Numbered from the stretch's first letter, positions 9,299-17,690 are shown. The stretch is 20,327 bases of DNA from Streptococcus pseudopneumoniae ATCC BAA-960 = CCUG 49455 (GCF_002087075.1 NZ_MWSM01000037.1:1-20327); one strand, 5' to 3'. Notes: a model not told the origin generated them from the sequence alone. Program-made: numbers and translations.

Positions 9299-9919
9299 AT
9301 GAAAACAATGAGAATCTTATTTTTGTTAGCTTTAATTCAAATCAGTTTGAGTAGCTGTTTTCTATGGAAGGAATGCATCTTGTCCTTTAAACAAAGTACA
9401 GCTTTTTTCATCGGAAGTATGGTCTTCGTTTCAGGAATCTGTGCTGGAGTAAATTATCTTTATACCCGTAAGCAAGAAGTCCATAGTGTCCTAGCCAGTA
9501 AGAAGTCAGTGAAGCTTTTTTACAGTATGTTACTCTTAATTAATTTATTAGGAGCTGTCCTTGTCTTGTCAGATAACTTGTTCATTAAAAATACGCTGCA
9601 GCAAGAATTAGTTGACTTTTTATTGCCATCCTTTTTCTTTCTATTTGGGCTAGATTTGCTGATTTTTTTACCCTTGAAAAAATACATGCGCGATTTTCTT
9701 GCTATGCTAGACAGAAAAAAGACAGTGTTGGTGACTATTTTAGCAACACTTCTCTTTTTAAGAAATCCAATGACCATTGTCTCTCTTCTGATGTATATTG
9801 GACTGGGTTTGTTTTTTGCAGCCTATCTTGTCCCAAATTCGGTCAAGAAGGAAGTTTCCTTTTATGGTCATATTTTCCGAGATCTTGTATTGGTCATTGC
9901 TACGCTCATTTTCTTTTAG
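9299..9919 (+). CDS. Small integral membrane protein of unknown function
   Basis: A 206-residue protein with about six hydrophobic segments (roughly residues 5-25, 33-55, 73-93, 103-125, 142-180 and 190-206) separated by short Lys/Arg-rich loops. I recognise no enzyme motif. A Ser-Cys near residues 19-20 follows the first helix, but the context is not a convincing lipobox. GGGAGAGAAAAG precedes ATG 9299; an in-frame ATG at 9308 is an alternative. BOX elements flank it on both sides, so it is probably transcribed alone from the TATAAT at 9269-9274. As I recall, a gene of this kind sits beside tsaE in pneumococcal genomes. Confidence 0.75.
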   Translation: MKTMRILFLLALIQISLSSCFLWKECILSFKQSTAFFIGSMVFVSGICAGVNYLYTRKQEVHSVLASKKSVKLFYSMLLLINLLGAVLVLSDNLFIKNTLQQELVDFLLPSFFFLFGLDLLIFLPLKKYMRDFLAMLDRKKTVLVTILATLLFLRNPMTIVSLLMYIGLGLFFAAYLVPNSVKKEVSFYGHIFRDLVLVIATLIFF

Positions 9920-9950
9920 AGAAAGCTTGTTTTTATGGATGTTATGATGG

Positions 9951-10056
9951 TAATACTCTTCGAAAATCTCTTCAAACTACGTCAGCGTCGCCTTGCCGTA
10001 CTCAAGTACAGCCTGCGGCTAGCTTCCTAGTTTGCTCTTTGATTTTCATTGAGTAT
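9951..10056 (+). repeat. BOX element, copy 5, with full boxA core
   Basis: Unlike copies 1-4, the middle reads GTCAGCGTCGCCTTGCCGTA, the classic boxA core targeted in BOX-PCR typing, then passes via a short CTCAAGTAC dyad into the shared CTGCGGCTAGC…TTTTCATTGAGTAT end. It separates the membrane-protein gene from the tsaE promoter. Confidence 0.87.
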
Positions 10057-10072
10057 AAGTTTAGCAGGAAAA

Positions 10073-10102
10073 TAGACACAAAAGAAAAGTTTTTGGTATA
10101 AT
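10073..10102 (+). promoter_or_regulatory. Promoter of tsaE, implying a leaderless transcript
   Basis: TAGACA (10073-10078), an 18-base spacer and TATAAT (10097-10102) with the extended TG at 10094-10095. The ATG of tsaE begins 7 bases after the -10, where transcription would normally start. There is no ribosome site between them. Confidence 0.7.
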
Positions 10103-10108
10103 AAGAGT

Positions 10109-10552
10109 ATGTACACAAAAAATGAAGAAGAGCTACAATCCTTAGGGGAGCGTTTGGGTCATCTATTAGCAAAGAATGATGTTTTAATCTTAACTGGAGA
10201 ACTGGGTGCAGGTAAAACGACCTTTACTAAAGGACTTGCTAAAGGTTTACAGATTTCTCAAATGATTAAAAGTCCAACCTATACTATCGTAAGAGAGTAT
10301 GAGGGGCGTCTTCCGCTTTTCCATTTAGATGTTTATCGTATTGAAGGAGATGCGGATTCTATCGACTTGGATGAGTTTCTCTTTGGTGGCGGAGTGACTG
10401 TCATCGAGTGGGGAAATCTCTTAGGAGATGCCTTGCCAGATACTTATTTAGAATTGGAAATTCTAAAAGAAGCAGATGGACGTCGTTTAAATTTTCAGGC
10501 AAAGGGTTTGCGTGCAGAAAAACTCTTAGAGGAGCTTCAACATGGAGTATGA
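10109..10552 (+). CDS. tsaE: tRNA t6A-modification ATPase TsaE
   Basis: The ATPase subunit that works with TsaB and TsaD to build N6-threonylcarbamoyl-adenosine at position 37 of ANN-decoding tRNAs. The 147-residue protein has the Walker A loop GELGAGKTTFTKGL, the switch-like SPTYTIVREYEG, the HLDVYRIE motif and the VIEWGNLL Walker-B-like strand, all in normal order and length. Its 3' end overlaps the GNAT gene by 11 bases, and the LCP gene follows, forming a three-gene unit. The start codon is the probable transcription start. Confidence 0.94.
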   Translation: MYTKNEEELQSLGERLGHLLAKNDVLILTGELGAGKTTFTKGLAKGLQISQMIKSPTYTIVREYEGRLPLFHLDVYRIEGDADSIDLDEFLFGGGVTVIEWGNLLGDALPDTYLELEILKEADGRRLNFQAKGLRAEKLLEELQHGV

Positions 10553-11060
10553 ATTGCTCATTAGGGAAGCAGAGCCTAAAGATGCAGCTGAATTAGTGGC
10601 CTTTTTAAATCGTGTAAGTTTGGAGACAGATTTTACCAGCTTAGACGGAGATGGTATTCTCTTGACCAGTGAGGAGATTGAAGTATTCCTCAACAAGCAA
10701 GCTAGTTCGGACAATCAGATAACCTTACTTGCATTCTTAAATGATAAAATTGCTGGTATTGTAAATATTACAGCTGACCAGCGCAAGAGAGTCCATCATA
10801 TTGGAGATCTCTTCATTGTGATTGGAAAAAGATATTGGAATAATGGATTGGGAAGTTTGTTGCTAGAAGAAGCGATAGAGTGGGCACAAGCAAGTGGCAT
10901 TCTGCGTCGTCTCCAGCTGACTGTCCAAACTCGTAATCAAGCAGCAGTTCATCTGTATCAAAAGCATGGCTTTGTAATTGAAGGTCGCCAAGAGCGTGGA
11001 GCATATATAGAAGAAGGGAAATTTATCGATGTTTACTTGATGGGTAAACTGATAGATTAG
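10542..11060 (+). CDS. GNAT-family N-acetyltransferase
   Basis: A 172-residue acetyl-CoA-dependent acyltransferase. The acetyl-CoA loop is visible as GKRYWNNGLGSLLL near residues 98-111, followed by the RLQLTVQTRNQAAVHLYQKHGF segment and the closing strand. These features resemble RimJ/RimL- or spermidine-acetyltransferase-like GNATs, but the substrate cannot be predicted. GAGGAG lies 6-7 bases before the ATG, inside tsaE, and the 11-base overlap suggests translational coupling. The spacing to the LCP gene is 7 bases. Confidence 0.88.
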   Translation: MEYELLIREAEPKDAAELVAFLNRVSLETDFTSLDGDGILLTSEEIEVFLNKQASSDNQITLLAFLNDKIAGIVNITADQRKRVHHIGDLFIVIGKRYWNNGLGSLLLEEAIEWAQASGILRRLQLTVQTRNQAAVHLYQKHGFVIEGRQERGAYIEEGKFIDVYLMGKLID

Positions 11061-11067
11061 TAGAAAT

Positions 11068-12084
11068 ATGGTTAAAAAAATTATTGGAATGGTGCTAGCT
11101 TTACTTTCTGTAACTGTAGTAGGAGCAGGTATTTTTGCTTATACTATTTATCAACAAGGGACAGAAACCTTAGCTAAAACCTATAAAAAAATCGGCGAAG
11201 AAACCAAGGTTATTGAAGCGACTGAACCTCTAACCATTCTGTTAATGGGAGTGGACACCGGAAATGCTGAACGAACTGAAACTTGGGTCGGTAGAAGTGA
11301 TAGCATGATCTTGATGACAGTGAATCCTAAAACGAAAAAAACAACAATGATGAGTTTAGAGCGGGATATTCTGACCCGCATTGAATCAGGGAATGGTCAG
11401 GCTCATGAAGCGAAACTGAATTCAGCATATGCAGATGGTGGAGCAGAGCTTGCTATAGAAACCATTCAAAAAATGATGAATATCCATATTGATCGCTATG
11501 TGATGGTCAATATGAAAGGGTTACAAAAACTAGTGGATGCAGTAGGTGGTATTACAGTCAATAATACCCTAGGTTTCCCAATTTCTATCAGTGACCAAGA
11601 AGAATTTAATACCATTTCTATCGGTGTTGGGGAGCAACATATTGGGGGAGAAGAAGCCCTAGTCTATGCACGAATGCGTTACCAAGATCCTGAGGGGGAT
11701 TATGGTCGTCAAAAACGTCAACGTGAAGTTATTCAAAAAGTCATGGAAAAAGCTCTCAGTTTAAATAGTGTTGGTCATTATCAAGAGATTCTAAAAGCTT
11801 TGAGTGACAATATGCAGACCAATATTGATTTGTCTGCAAAAAGTATCCCTAACTTGCTAGGCTATAAAGATTCATTTAAAACCATTGAAACTCAGCAGTT
11901 GCAGGGTGAAGGAGAGATGCTTCAAGGTGTTTCTTACCAGATTGTTTCGAGAGCCCATATGTTGGAAATGCAAAATCTACTCCGACGTTCTTTGGGACAA
12001 GAAGAAGTCACTCAGCTTGAAACCAATGCGGTCTTATTTGAAGATTTATTTGGCAGAGCACCTGTTGGTGATGAAGATAATTAA
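11068..12084 (+). CDS. lytR: LytR-CpsA-Psr (LCP) family wall-polymer ligase
   Basis: A 338-residue single-pass membrane enzyme facing outward. LCP proteins transfer undecaprenyl-linked polymers such as teichoic acid or capsule onto peptidoglycan. A transmembrane anchor spans about residues 4-28. The LCP domain follows, with GRSDSMILMTVNPKTK, SLERDIL, LNSAYADGG and the diphosphate-binding arginines in ARMRYQDPEGDYGRQKRQ. Its position before cinA-recA matches the gene called lytR in pneumococcus; that name reflects an older idea of regulation. No good ribosome site precedes the start, so it probably relies on coupling to the gene before. A terminator follows. Confidence 0.92.
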   Translation: MVKKIIGMVLALLSVTVVGAGIFAYTIYQQGTETLAKTYKKIGEETKVIEATEPLTILLMGVDTGNAERTETWVGRSDSMILMTVNPKTKKTTMMSLERDILTRIESGNGQAHEAKLNSAYADGGAELAIETIQKMMNIHIDRYVMVNMKGLQKLVDAVGGITVNNTLGFPISISDQEEFNTISIGVGEQHIGGEEALVYARMRYQDPEGDYGRQKRQREVIQKVMEKALSLNSVGHYQEILKALSDNMQTNIDLSAKSIPNLLGYKDSFKTIETQQLQGEGEMLQGVSYQIVSRAHMLEMQNLLRRSLGQEEVTQLETNAVLFEDLFGRAPVGDEDN

Positions 12085-12101
12085 CTTTTGATACAAATAA
12101 A

Positions 12102-12134
12102 AAATCAATCGTGGGAAATTTCCTGCGATTTTTT
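12102..12134 (+). terminator. Terminator of tsaE-GNAT-lytR
   Basis: ATCGTGGGAAA (12108-12118) pairs with TTTCCTGCGAT (12118-12128 region, palindromic centre) with two G·T pairs, then TTTTTT to 12134. An A-run lies on its left. It ends only 9 bases before the ComX box of the next operon. Confidence 0.8.
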
Positions 12135-12142
12135 CAAAAAAA

Positions 12143-12150
12143 TACGAATA
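12143..12150 (+). promoter_or_regulatory. ComX (sigma-X) cin-box of the cinA-recA-dinF-lytA operon
   Basis: A perfect TACGAATA, the -10-like element recognised by the competence sigma factor ComX (SigX), with a T-rich tract (12129-12134) upstream as late-competence promoters usually have. It is 17 bases before the cinA start. This matches the known induction of the pneumococcal cinA-recA operon during competence. Confidence 0.92.
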
Positions 12151-12167
12151 GATAGGTAGGAGGAAAC

Positions 12168-13424
12168 ATGAAAGCAGAAATCATTGCTGTTGGAACAGAG
12201 ATTTTGACAGGACAGATTGTCAACACTAATGCTCAGTTTTTATCAGAAAAACTAGCAGAGATTGGGGTAGATGTATATTTTCAGACGGCTGTAGGAGACA
12301 ACGAAGCCCGTCTCTTGTCTTTGCTTGAGATTGCCAGTCAACGTAGCAGTCTGGTGATTTTGACAGGTGGTTTAGGGCCGACTGAGGACGATTTGACCAA
12401 ACAAACTCTGGCTAAATTTTTAGGGAAAGAATTAGTCTTCGATCCTCAGGCTCAGGAGAAGTTAGATGTCTTTTTCGCCCAGCGACCAGATTATGCCCGA
12501 ACACCGAATAACGAAAGACAAGCCCAAATTGTAGAAGGAGCGACTCCACTGCCAAACGAAACGGGGCTGGCTGTGGGAGGAATACTAGAAGTAGATGGAG
12601 TGACCTACGTTGTCCTTCCTGGTCCGCCAAGTGAATTGAAGCCTATGGTCTTAAACCAACTTCTACCCAAGTTGATGACGGGGAGTAAGCTGTATTCCCG
12701 GGTTCTTCGTTTCTTTGGGATTGGCGAGAGCCAGTTGGTGACGATTTTGGCTGATTTAATTGATAATCAGACCGATCCGACCTTGGCACCTTATGCCAAG
12801 ACAGGAGAGGTAACCTTGCGTCTGTCAACAAAGGCTAGCAGTCAAGAAGAGGCGAATCAAGTGCTGGATATTTTGGAACATCAAATCTTGGATCGCCAGA
12901 CCTTTGAAGGACTTTCTTTACGAGACCTTTGTTATGGTTATGGGGAAGAGTCCAGTTTAGCCAGCATTGTGGTAGAAGAACTGAAAAAACAAGGGAAAAC
13001 CATCACGGCTGCAGAGAGTTTGACGGCAGGTCTTTTCCAAGCTAGGGTAGCGGATTTTTCAGGAGCTTCAAGTATATTTAAGGGTGGTTTTGTGACCTAT
13101 AGCTTGGAGGAAAAATCAAAAATGTTGGATATTCCTGTCAAGGATTTGGAAGAACAGAGTGTGGTATCTGAATTTACAGCACAGAAGATGGCTGAGCAGG
13201 CACGAAACAAGACTCAATCTGATTTTGGAATTAGTTTGACTGGAGTGGCAGGGCCAGATAGCCTAGAAGGGCATCCAGCTGGGACAGTCTTCATAGGCTT
13301 GGCTCGAGAGCAAGGAACTGAGGTTATCAAGGTCAATATTGGAGGCAGAAGTCGAGCAGATGTACGTCACATTGCTGTTATGCATGCCTTTAACCTAGTT
13401 CGCAAGGCTTTATTAAGTGACTAA
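12168..13424 (+). CDS. cinA: Competence-damage protein CinA
   Basis: A 418-residue two-domain protein. The N-terminal half is a MoaB/MogA-like fold ([42 protein letters not shown]), linked in the family to ADP-ribose pyrophosphatase activity. The C-terminal third (about 255-415) is the PncC-type nicotinamide-mononucleotide deamidase domain ([42 protein letters not shown]). In pneumococcus it interacts with RecA during transformation. GTAGGAGGAAAC gives a strong ribosome site. It is the first gene of the competence operon, and recA follows 54 bases on. Confidence 0.96.
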   Translation: MKAEIIAVGTEILTGQIVNTNAQFLSEKLAEIGVDVYFQTAVGDNEARLLSLLEIASQRSSLVILTGGLGPTEDDLTKQTLAKFLGKELVFDPQAQEKLDVFFAQRPDYARTPNNERQAQIVEGATPLPNETGLAVGGILEVDGVTYVVLPGPPSELKPMVLNQLLPKLMTGSKLYSRVLRFFGIGESQLVTILADLIDNQTDPTLAPYAKTGEVTLRLSTKASSQEEANQVLDILEHQILDRQTFEGLSLRDLCYGYGEESSLASIVVEELKKQGKTITAAESLTAGLFQARVADFSGASSIFKGGFVTYSLEEKSKMLDIPVKDLEEQSVVSEFTAQKMAEQARNKTQSDFGISLTGVAGPDSLEGHPAGTVFIGLAREQGTEVIKVNIGGRSRADVRHIAVMHAFNLVRKALLSD

Positions 13425-13428
13425 CTTT

Positions 13429-13437
13429 TGATATAAT
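13429..13437 (+). promoter_or_regulatory. Extended -10 promoter for basal recA expression
   Basis: TGATATAAT is a perfect extended -10, five bases after the cinA stop and about 41 bases before recA. It would let recA be expressed outside competence. The -35 region (TTTATT) is weak. Confidence 0.6.
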
Positions 13438-13478
13438 AGTAGATAGGTCTGAGGATCATTAGAATGTAGGAGAATAGA

Positions 13479-14645
13479 ATGGCGAAAAAACCAAAAAAAT
13501 TAGAAGAAATTTCAAAAAAATTTGGGGCAGAACGTGAAAAGGCCTTGAATGATGCTCTTAAATTGATTGAGAAAGACTTTGGTAAAGGATCAATCATGCG
13601 TTTGGGTGAACGTGCGGAGCAAAAGGTGCAAGTGATGAGCTCAGGTTCTTTAGCTCTTGACATTGCCCTTGGTTCAGGTGGTTATCCTAAGGGACGTATC
13701 ATCGAAATCTATGGACCAGAGTCATCTGGTAAGACGACGGTTGCCCTTCATGCAGTTGCACAAGCGCAAAAAGAAGGTGGGATTGCAGCCTTTATCGATG
13801 CGGAGCATGCCCTTGACCCAGCTTATGCTGCGGCCCTTGGTGTTAACATTGACGAATTGCTCTTGTCACAACCAGACTCAGGAGAGCAAGGTCTTGAAAT
13901 TGCAGGAAAATTGATTGACTCAGGTGCTGTAGATCTTGTCGTGGTCGACTCAGTTGCGGCCCTTGTACCTCGTGCGGAGATTGATGGAGATATCGGTGAT
14001 AGCCACGTTGGTTTGCAGGCCCGTATGATGAGTCAGGCCATGCGTAAACTTGGTGCTTCTATCAATAAAACCAAAACAATTGCTATCTTTATCAACCAAT
14101 TGCGTGAAAAAGTTGGGGTCATGTTTGGAAATCCAGAAACAACACCTGGCGGACGTGCTTTGAAATTCTATGCTTCAGTCCGCTTAGATGTTCGTGGTAA
14201 CACACAAATTAAGGGAACTGGTGACCAAAAAGAAACCAATGTCGGTAAAGAAACTAAGATTAAGGTTGTAAAAAATAAGGTAGCTCCACCGTTTAAGGAA
14301 ACCGTAGTTGAAATTATGTACGGAGAAGGAATTTCTAAGACTGGTGAACTCTTGAAGATTGCAAGCGACTTGGATATTATCAAAAAAGCAGGAGCTTGGT
14401 ATTCTTACAAGGATGAAAAAATCGGTCAGGGTTCTGAGAATTCTAAGAAATACTTGGCAGAGCACCCAGAAATCTTTGATGAAATTGATAAGCAAGTCCG
14501 TTCTAAATTTGGCTTGATTGATGGAGAAGAAGCTTCAGAACAAGATACTGAAAACAAAAAAGATGAAGCAGTTCAAGCAGATTCTGTGAATGAAGAAGTG
14601 ACACTTGACCTAGGCGATGAACTTGAAATCGAAATTGAAGAATAA
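13479..14645 (+). CDS. recA: Recombinase RecA
   Basis: The DNA strand-exchange ATPase for homologous recombination, repair and transformation. The protein is 388 residues. It shows [10 protein letters not shown], the Walker [21 protein letters not shown], the Walker-B-like [20 protein letters not shown], loop L2 around [21 protein letters not shown], and an acidic tail rich in Glu and Asp, as in streptococcal RecA. TAGGAG precedes the start. It is transcribed from both the ComX operon promoter and its own extended -10. A hairpin terminator after the stop will limit expression of dinF and lytA. Confidence 0.98.
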   Translation: MAKKPKKLEEISKKFGAEREKALNDALKLIEKDFGKGSIMRLGERAEQKVQVMSSGSLALDIALGSGGYPKGRIIEIYGPESSGKTTVALHAVAQAQKEGGIAAFIDAEHALDPAYAAALGVNIDELLLSQPDSGEQGLEIAGKLIDSGAVDLVVVDSVAALVPRAEIDGDIGDSHVGLQARMMSQAMRKLGASINKTKTIAIFINQLREKVGVMFGNPETTPGGRALKFYASVRLDVRGNTQIKGTGDQKETNVGKETKIKVVKNKVAPPFKETVVEIMYGEGISKTGELLKIASDLDIIKKAGAWYSYKDEKIGQGSENSKKYLAEHPEIFDEIDKQVRSKFGLIDGEEASEQDTENKKDEAVQADSVNEEVTLDLGDELEIEIEE

Positions 14646-14651
14646 GCTGTT

Positions 14652-14679
14652 AAAGTAGTGGAGAAATCCGCTACTTTTT
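14652..14679 (+). terminator. Terminator hairpin between recA and dinF
   Basis: AAAGTAGTGGA (14652-14662), a GAAA tetraloop and TCCGCTACTTT (14667-14677), followed by further T. The 11-base stem with one G·T pair and a stable GNRA loop is strong. Because dinF and lytA belong to the competence operon in pneumococcus, this site probably terminates only part of the transcripts. Confidence 0.85.
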
Positions 14680-14759
14680 CGATTTTTGATTCAAGATTTC
14701 AGATTGACTATAGTTTGCTGTTTCTTGTGGCTCCACTAGAAAGCTGATGTAATAGCCTT

Positions 14760-16130
14760 ATGAATAAAAAACGAACAGTGGACCTGATACATGGTCCGAT
14801 TCTTCCTTCTCTCTTGAGTTTTGCCTTCCCAATCTTGCTGTCTAATATCTTTCAGCAACTCTATAACACTGCTGATGTCTTGATTGTTGGACGTTTTCTT
14901 GGACAAGACTCCTTGGCAGCGGTAGGGGCGACGACAGCGATTTTTGACCTGATTGTAGGTTTTACTCTTGGTGTTGGAAATGGCATGGGGATTGTCATTG
15001 CCCGTTATTATGGAGCTCGGAATTTCACTAAAATCAAGGAAGCAGTAGCATCCACCTGGATTTTAGGGGCTCTTTTGAGTGTTGTAGTGATGCTGCTGGG
15101 CTTTCTTGGTTTGTATCCTCTTTTACAGTACCTAGATACCCCTGCTGAAATCCTTCCCCAGTCCTATCAATATATTTCTATGATTGTGACTTGTGTCGGT
15201 GTCAGCTTTGCCTATAATCTTTTTGCAGGTTTGTTGCAGTCCATTGGGGACAGTCTAGCTGCCCTTGGATTTTTGATTTTTTCTGCTCTGGTTAATGTGG
15301 TTCTGGATCTCTATTTTATTACGCAACTGCATCTGGGAGTTCAATCCGCGGGACTTGCTACCATTATTTCGCAAGGTTTATCAGCGGTTCTTTGCTTTTA
15401 TTATATCTGTAAGAGTGTGCCAGAACTTTTGCCTCAGCGCAAGCATTTCAAATGGGATAAGTCCTTGTACGCAGATCTCTTGGAGCAAGGTTTGGCTATG
15501 GGCTTGATGAGTTCAATTGTGTCCATCGGCAGTGTGATTTTACAGTCTTCTGTCAATACCTTTGGCGCAGTGATTATAAGTGCACAAACGGCGGCTCGAC
15601 GCATTATGGCCTTCGCCCTTCTTCCGATGACTGCTATTTCTGCTTCGATGACGACCTTTGCTTCTCAGAATTTAGGTGCTAAGCGCCCAGACCGTATTGT
15701 TCAAGGCCTTCGAATCGGCAGTCGTTTAAGTATATCCTGGGCAGTTTTTGTTTGTGTTTTCCTCTTTTTTGCCAGTCCAGCCTTGGTTTCCTTCTTGGCT
15801 AGTTCGACAGATGGTTACTTGATAGAAAATGGAAGTCTCTATCTGCAAATTAGTTCAGCCTTTTATCCCATTTTGAGCCTCTTGTTGATTTATCGCAATT
15901 GTTTGCAGGGTTTGGGGCAAAAAATCCTTCCTCTGGTTTCTAGTTTTATCGAACTAATCGGGAAAATCGCTTTTGTGGTCTTGATTATCCCTTGGGCGGG
16001 CTATAAGGGAGTTATTCTTTGTGAACCCCTCATCTGGGTTACCATGACCATCCAACTGTACTTCTCACTGTTCCGTCACCCCTTGATAAAAGAAGGTAAG
16101 GCCATCTTGGCAACCAAAGTGCTCTCCTAG
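14760..16130 (+). CDS. dinF: MATE-family efflux protein DinF
   Basis: A 456-residue multidrug-and-toxin-extrusion transporter with about 12 membrane helices in two MATE halves. Characteristic segments are SFAFPILLSNIFQQLYNTADVLIVGRFLG at the start, GVGNGMGIVIARYYGA, and ISAQTAARRIMAFALLPMTAISASMTTFASQNLGA at the start of the second half. The dinF name follows its conserved place after recA in pneumococcus, where loss raises sensitivity to oxidative stress and bile. There is no obvious ribosome site before the ATG. It is separated from recA by a terminator, and lytA follows after 374 bases. Confidence 0.93.
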   Translation: MNKKRTVDLIHGPILPSLLSFAFPILLSNIFQQLYNTADVLIVGRFLGQDSLAAVGATTAIFDLIVGFTLGVGNGMGIVIARYYGARNFTKIKEAVASTWILGALLSVVVMLLGFLGLYPLLQYLDTPAEILPQSYQYISMIVTCVGVSFAYNLFAGLLQSIGDSLAALGFLIFSALVNVVLDLYFITQLHLGVQSAGLATIISQGLSAVLCFYYICKSVPELLPQRKHFKWDKSLYADLLEQGLAMGLMSSIVSIGSVILQSSVNTFGAVIISAQTAARRIMAFALLPMTAISASMTTFASQNLGAKRPDRIVQGLRIGSRLSISWAVFVCVFLFFASPALVSFLASSTDGYLIENGSLYLQISSAFYPILSLLLIYRNCLQGLGQKILPLVSSFIELIGKIAFVVLIIPWAGYKGVILCEPLIWVTMTIQLYFSLFRHPLIKEGKAILATKVLS

Positions 16131-16240
16131 CTGTATTTGCTAATAAAATCCATTTCCTCTAGTGAAAATCGAAAAAACTTGTGCTGTTATCTTTAGTTTG
16201 GTCTTGAAAATAGTTTAACAGACTTTTGACTTCTTTTATA

Positions 16241-16249
16241 TGATATAAT
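16241..16249 (+). promoter_or_regulatory. Extended -10 promoter of lytA
   Basis: TGATATAAT (TG at 16241-16242, TATAAT at 16244-16249) lies about 255 bases before lytA and would give a long leader. TTGACT at 16226-16231 is too close (12 bases) to be a matching -35. It supports expression of lytA outside competence. Confidence 0.6.
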
Positions 16250-16327
16250 AAAGTATAGTATTTATGAAAAGGACATATAGAGACTGTAAAAATATACTTT
16301 TGAAAAGCTTTTTAGTCTGGGGTGTTA

Positions 16328-16401
16328 TTGTAGATAGGATGCAGACCTTATCAGTCCTATTTACAGTGTCAAAATAGTGCGTTTTGAAGTTCTATCTACA
16401 A
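16328..16401. repeat. Inverted-repeat element in the lytA leader
   Basis: TTGTAGATAG (16328-16337) and CTATCTACAA (16392-16401) are perfect 10-bp inverted repeats enclosing 54 bases. A competing inner pair, ATAGGA (16334-16339) and TCCTAT (16355-16360), overlaps the left arm. The two folds exclude each other. It may be an old repeat sequence or a structured 5' leader for lytA. The remaining dinF-lytA gap shows nothing else. Confidence 0.5.
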
Positions 16402-16504
16402 GCCCAATCGTGACTAGGATTGTATTCTTTATGAGGTAGAAATAAAGGAGTTTCTAGCTCTGGATTGTAAAAAATAAGTTGTTTTAATTGATAAGGAGTA
16501 AAAT

Positions 16505-17455
16505 ATGGAAATTGATGTGAGTAAATTAAGAACAGATTTGCCTCAAGTCGGCGTGCAACCATATAGGCAAGTCCATGCCCATTCCACAGGCAACCGTAAT
16601 TCAACGGTTCAAAATGAGGCTGACTACCATTACAGAAAAGATCCTGAATTGGGCTTCTTTTCTCACGTAGTCGGTAATGGTCGTGTTATGCAGGTAGGAC
16701 CTGTTGATAATGGTGCCTGGGACGTTGGGGGCGGTTGGAATGCAGAAGGTTATGCACAAGTTGAACTGATTGAAAGCCATGAATCGAAAGAAGAGTTTCT
16801 GATTGACTATCGTCTCTATATCGAACTCTTGCGTAATCTAGCAGACGAGGCTGGGATACCTAAAACGCTTGATACTGCTGATTTAGCAGGTATCAAGACA
16901 CACGAATATTGCACCAATAACCAACCTGACAACAACTCAGATCATGTTGACCCTTATCCTTATCTTGCAAGCTGGGGCATTAGTCGTGAGCAATTCAAGC
17001 AGGATATTGAAAACGGCTTGACGATTGAAGCAGGATGGCGACAGAACGATACTGGCACCTGGTATGTACACTCAGATGGTTCTTATCCAAAAGATAAGTT
17101 TGAGAAAGTTAATGGTACCTGGTATTACTTTGACGGTTCAGGATATATGCTTGCAGACCGCTGGAAGAAGCACACAGACGGCAACTGGTACTGGTTTGAC
17201 CAGTCAGGCGAAATGGCGACAGGCTGGAAGAAAATCGCTGAGAAGTGGTACTATTTCGATGGAGAAGGTGCTATGAAAACAGGCTGGATCAAATACAAGG
17301 AGACTTGGTACTATCTTGATAGTCAAAATGGGGACATGGTTTCTAATGCCTTTGTCAAATCAAATGATGGCTGGTATTACCTTAAAGAAGATGGCACGAT
17401 AGCAGAAAAACCAGAATTTACAGTCGAGCCTGAAGGCTTGATAACAGTAAAATAA
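16505..17455 (+). CDS. lytA: Autolysin LytA, N-acetylmuramoyl-L-alanine amidase (atypical 316-residue form)
   Basis: The major autolysin. It cleaves the bond between N-acetylmuramic acid and L-Ala in peptidoglycan and is exported without a signal peptide. The amidase_2 domain fills about residues 1-175, with conserved His26, Glu87, His133 and the SDHVDP segment (His147, Asp149). From about 177 it has choline-binding repeats rich in GW / WYYF motifs ([33 protein letters not shown]), which bind phosphocholine on teichoic acids. The protein lacks the Thr290-Gly291 present in the 318-residue pneumococcal LytA (here SNDG-WYYL at residues 286-293). AAGGAG precedes the start. It is the last gene of the competence operon. 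Confidence 0.97.
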   Translation: MEIDVSKLRTDLPQVGVQPYRQVHAHSTGNRNSTVQNEADYHYRKDPELGFFSHVVGNGRVMQVGPVDNGAWDVGGGWNAEGYAQVELIESHESKEEFLIDYRLYIELLRNLADEAGIPKTLDTADLAGIKTHEYCTNNQPDNNSDHVDPYPYLASWGISREQFKQDIENGLTIEAGWRQNDTGTWYVHSDGSYPKDKFEKVNGTWYYFDGSGYMLADRWKKHTDGNWYWFDQSGEMATGWKKIAEKWYYFDGEGAMKTGWIKYKETWYYLDSQNGDMVSNAFVKSNDGWYYLKEDGTIAEKPEFTVEPEGLITVK

Positions 17456-17483
17456 TAATGGAATGTCTTTCAAATCAGAACAG

Positions 17484-17526
17484 CGCATATTATTAGGTCT
17501 TGAAAAAGCTTAATAGTATGCGTTTT
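17484..17526 (+). terminator. Terminator of lytA
   Basis: CGCATATTATTA (17484-17495) pairs with TAATAGTATGCG (17511-17522), with one G·T pair, followed by TTTTC. It lies 28 bases after the lytA stop. Confidence 0.75.
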
Positions 17527-17559
17527 CTTGTGGAGATATTTCCTTCAATTTTTGCTACT

Positions 17560-17690
17560 ATATTAAATAAAAATCAAAAAGCAAACTAGAAAGTTATGCT
17601 AAAATAAAATCTAAATTTGACAATGTAAATCGAGTCGGATAGCTTTAAGTACTGTTTTGAGGTTGAAGATACGATTTTTGATAGGAACTC
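17560..17690 (-). repeat. Degenerate BOX-like remnant in reverse orientation
   Basis: AAAAATCAAAAAGCAAACTAG (17570-17590) resembles the reverse complement of the BOX end seen in the other copies, and ACTGTTTTGAGGTTGAAGATA further on resembles the reversed middle segment. Many bases differ and the ends are lost. The rest of the 376-base gap before the next gene holds the lytA terminator and the XRE promoter region. Confidence 0.5.

Noticed and set aside
9520..9777. Minus-strand open frame within the membrane-protein gene
   Set aside because: Lys/Ser-rich shadow of a hydrophobic plus-strand gene with no start signals.
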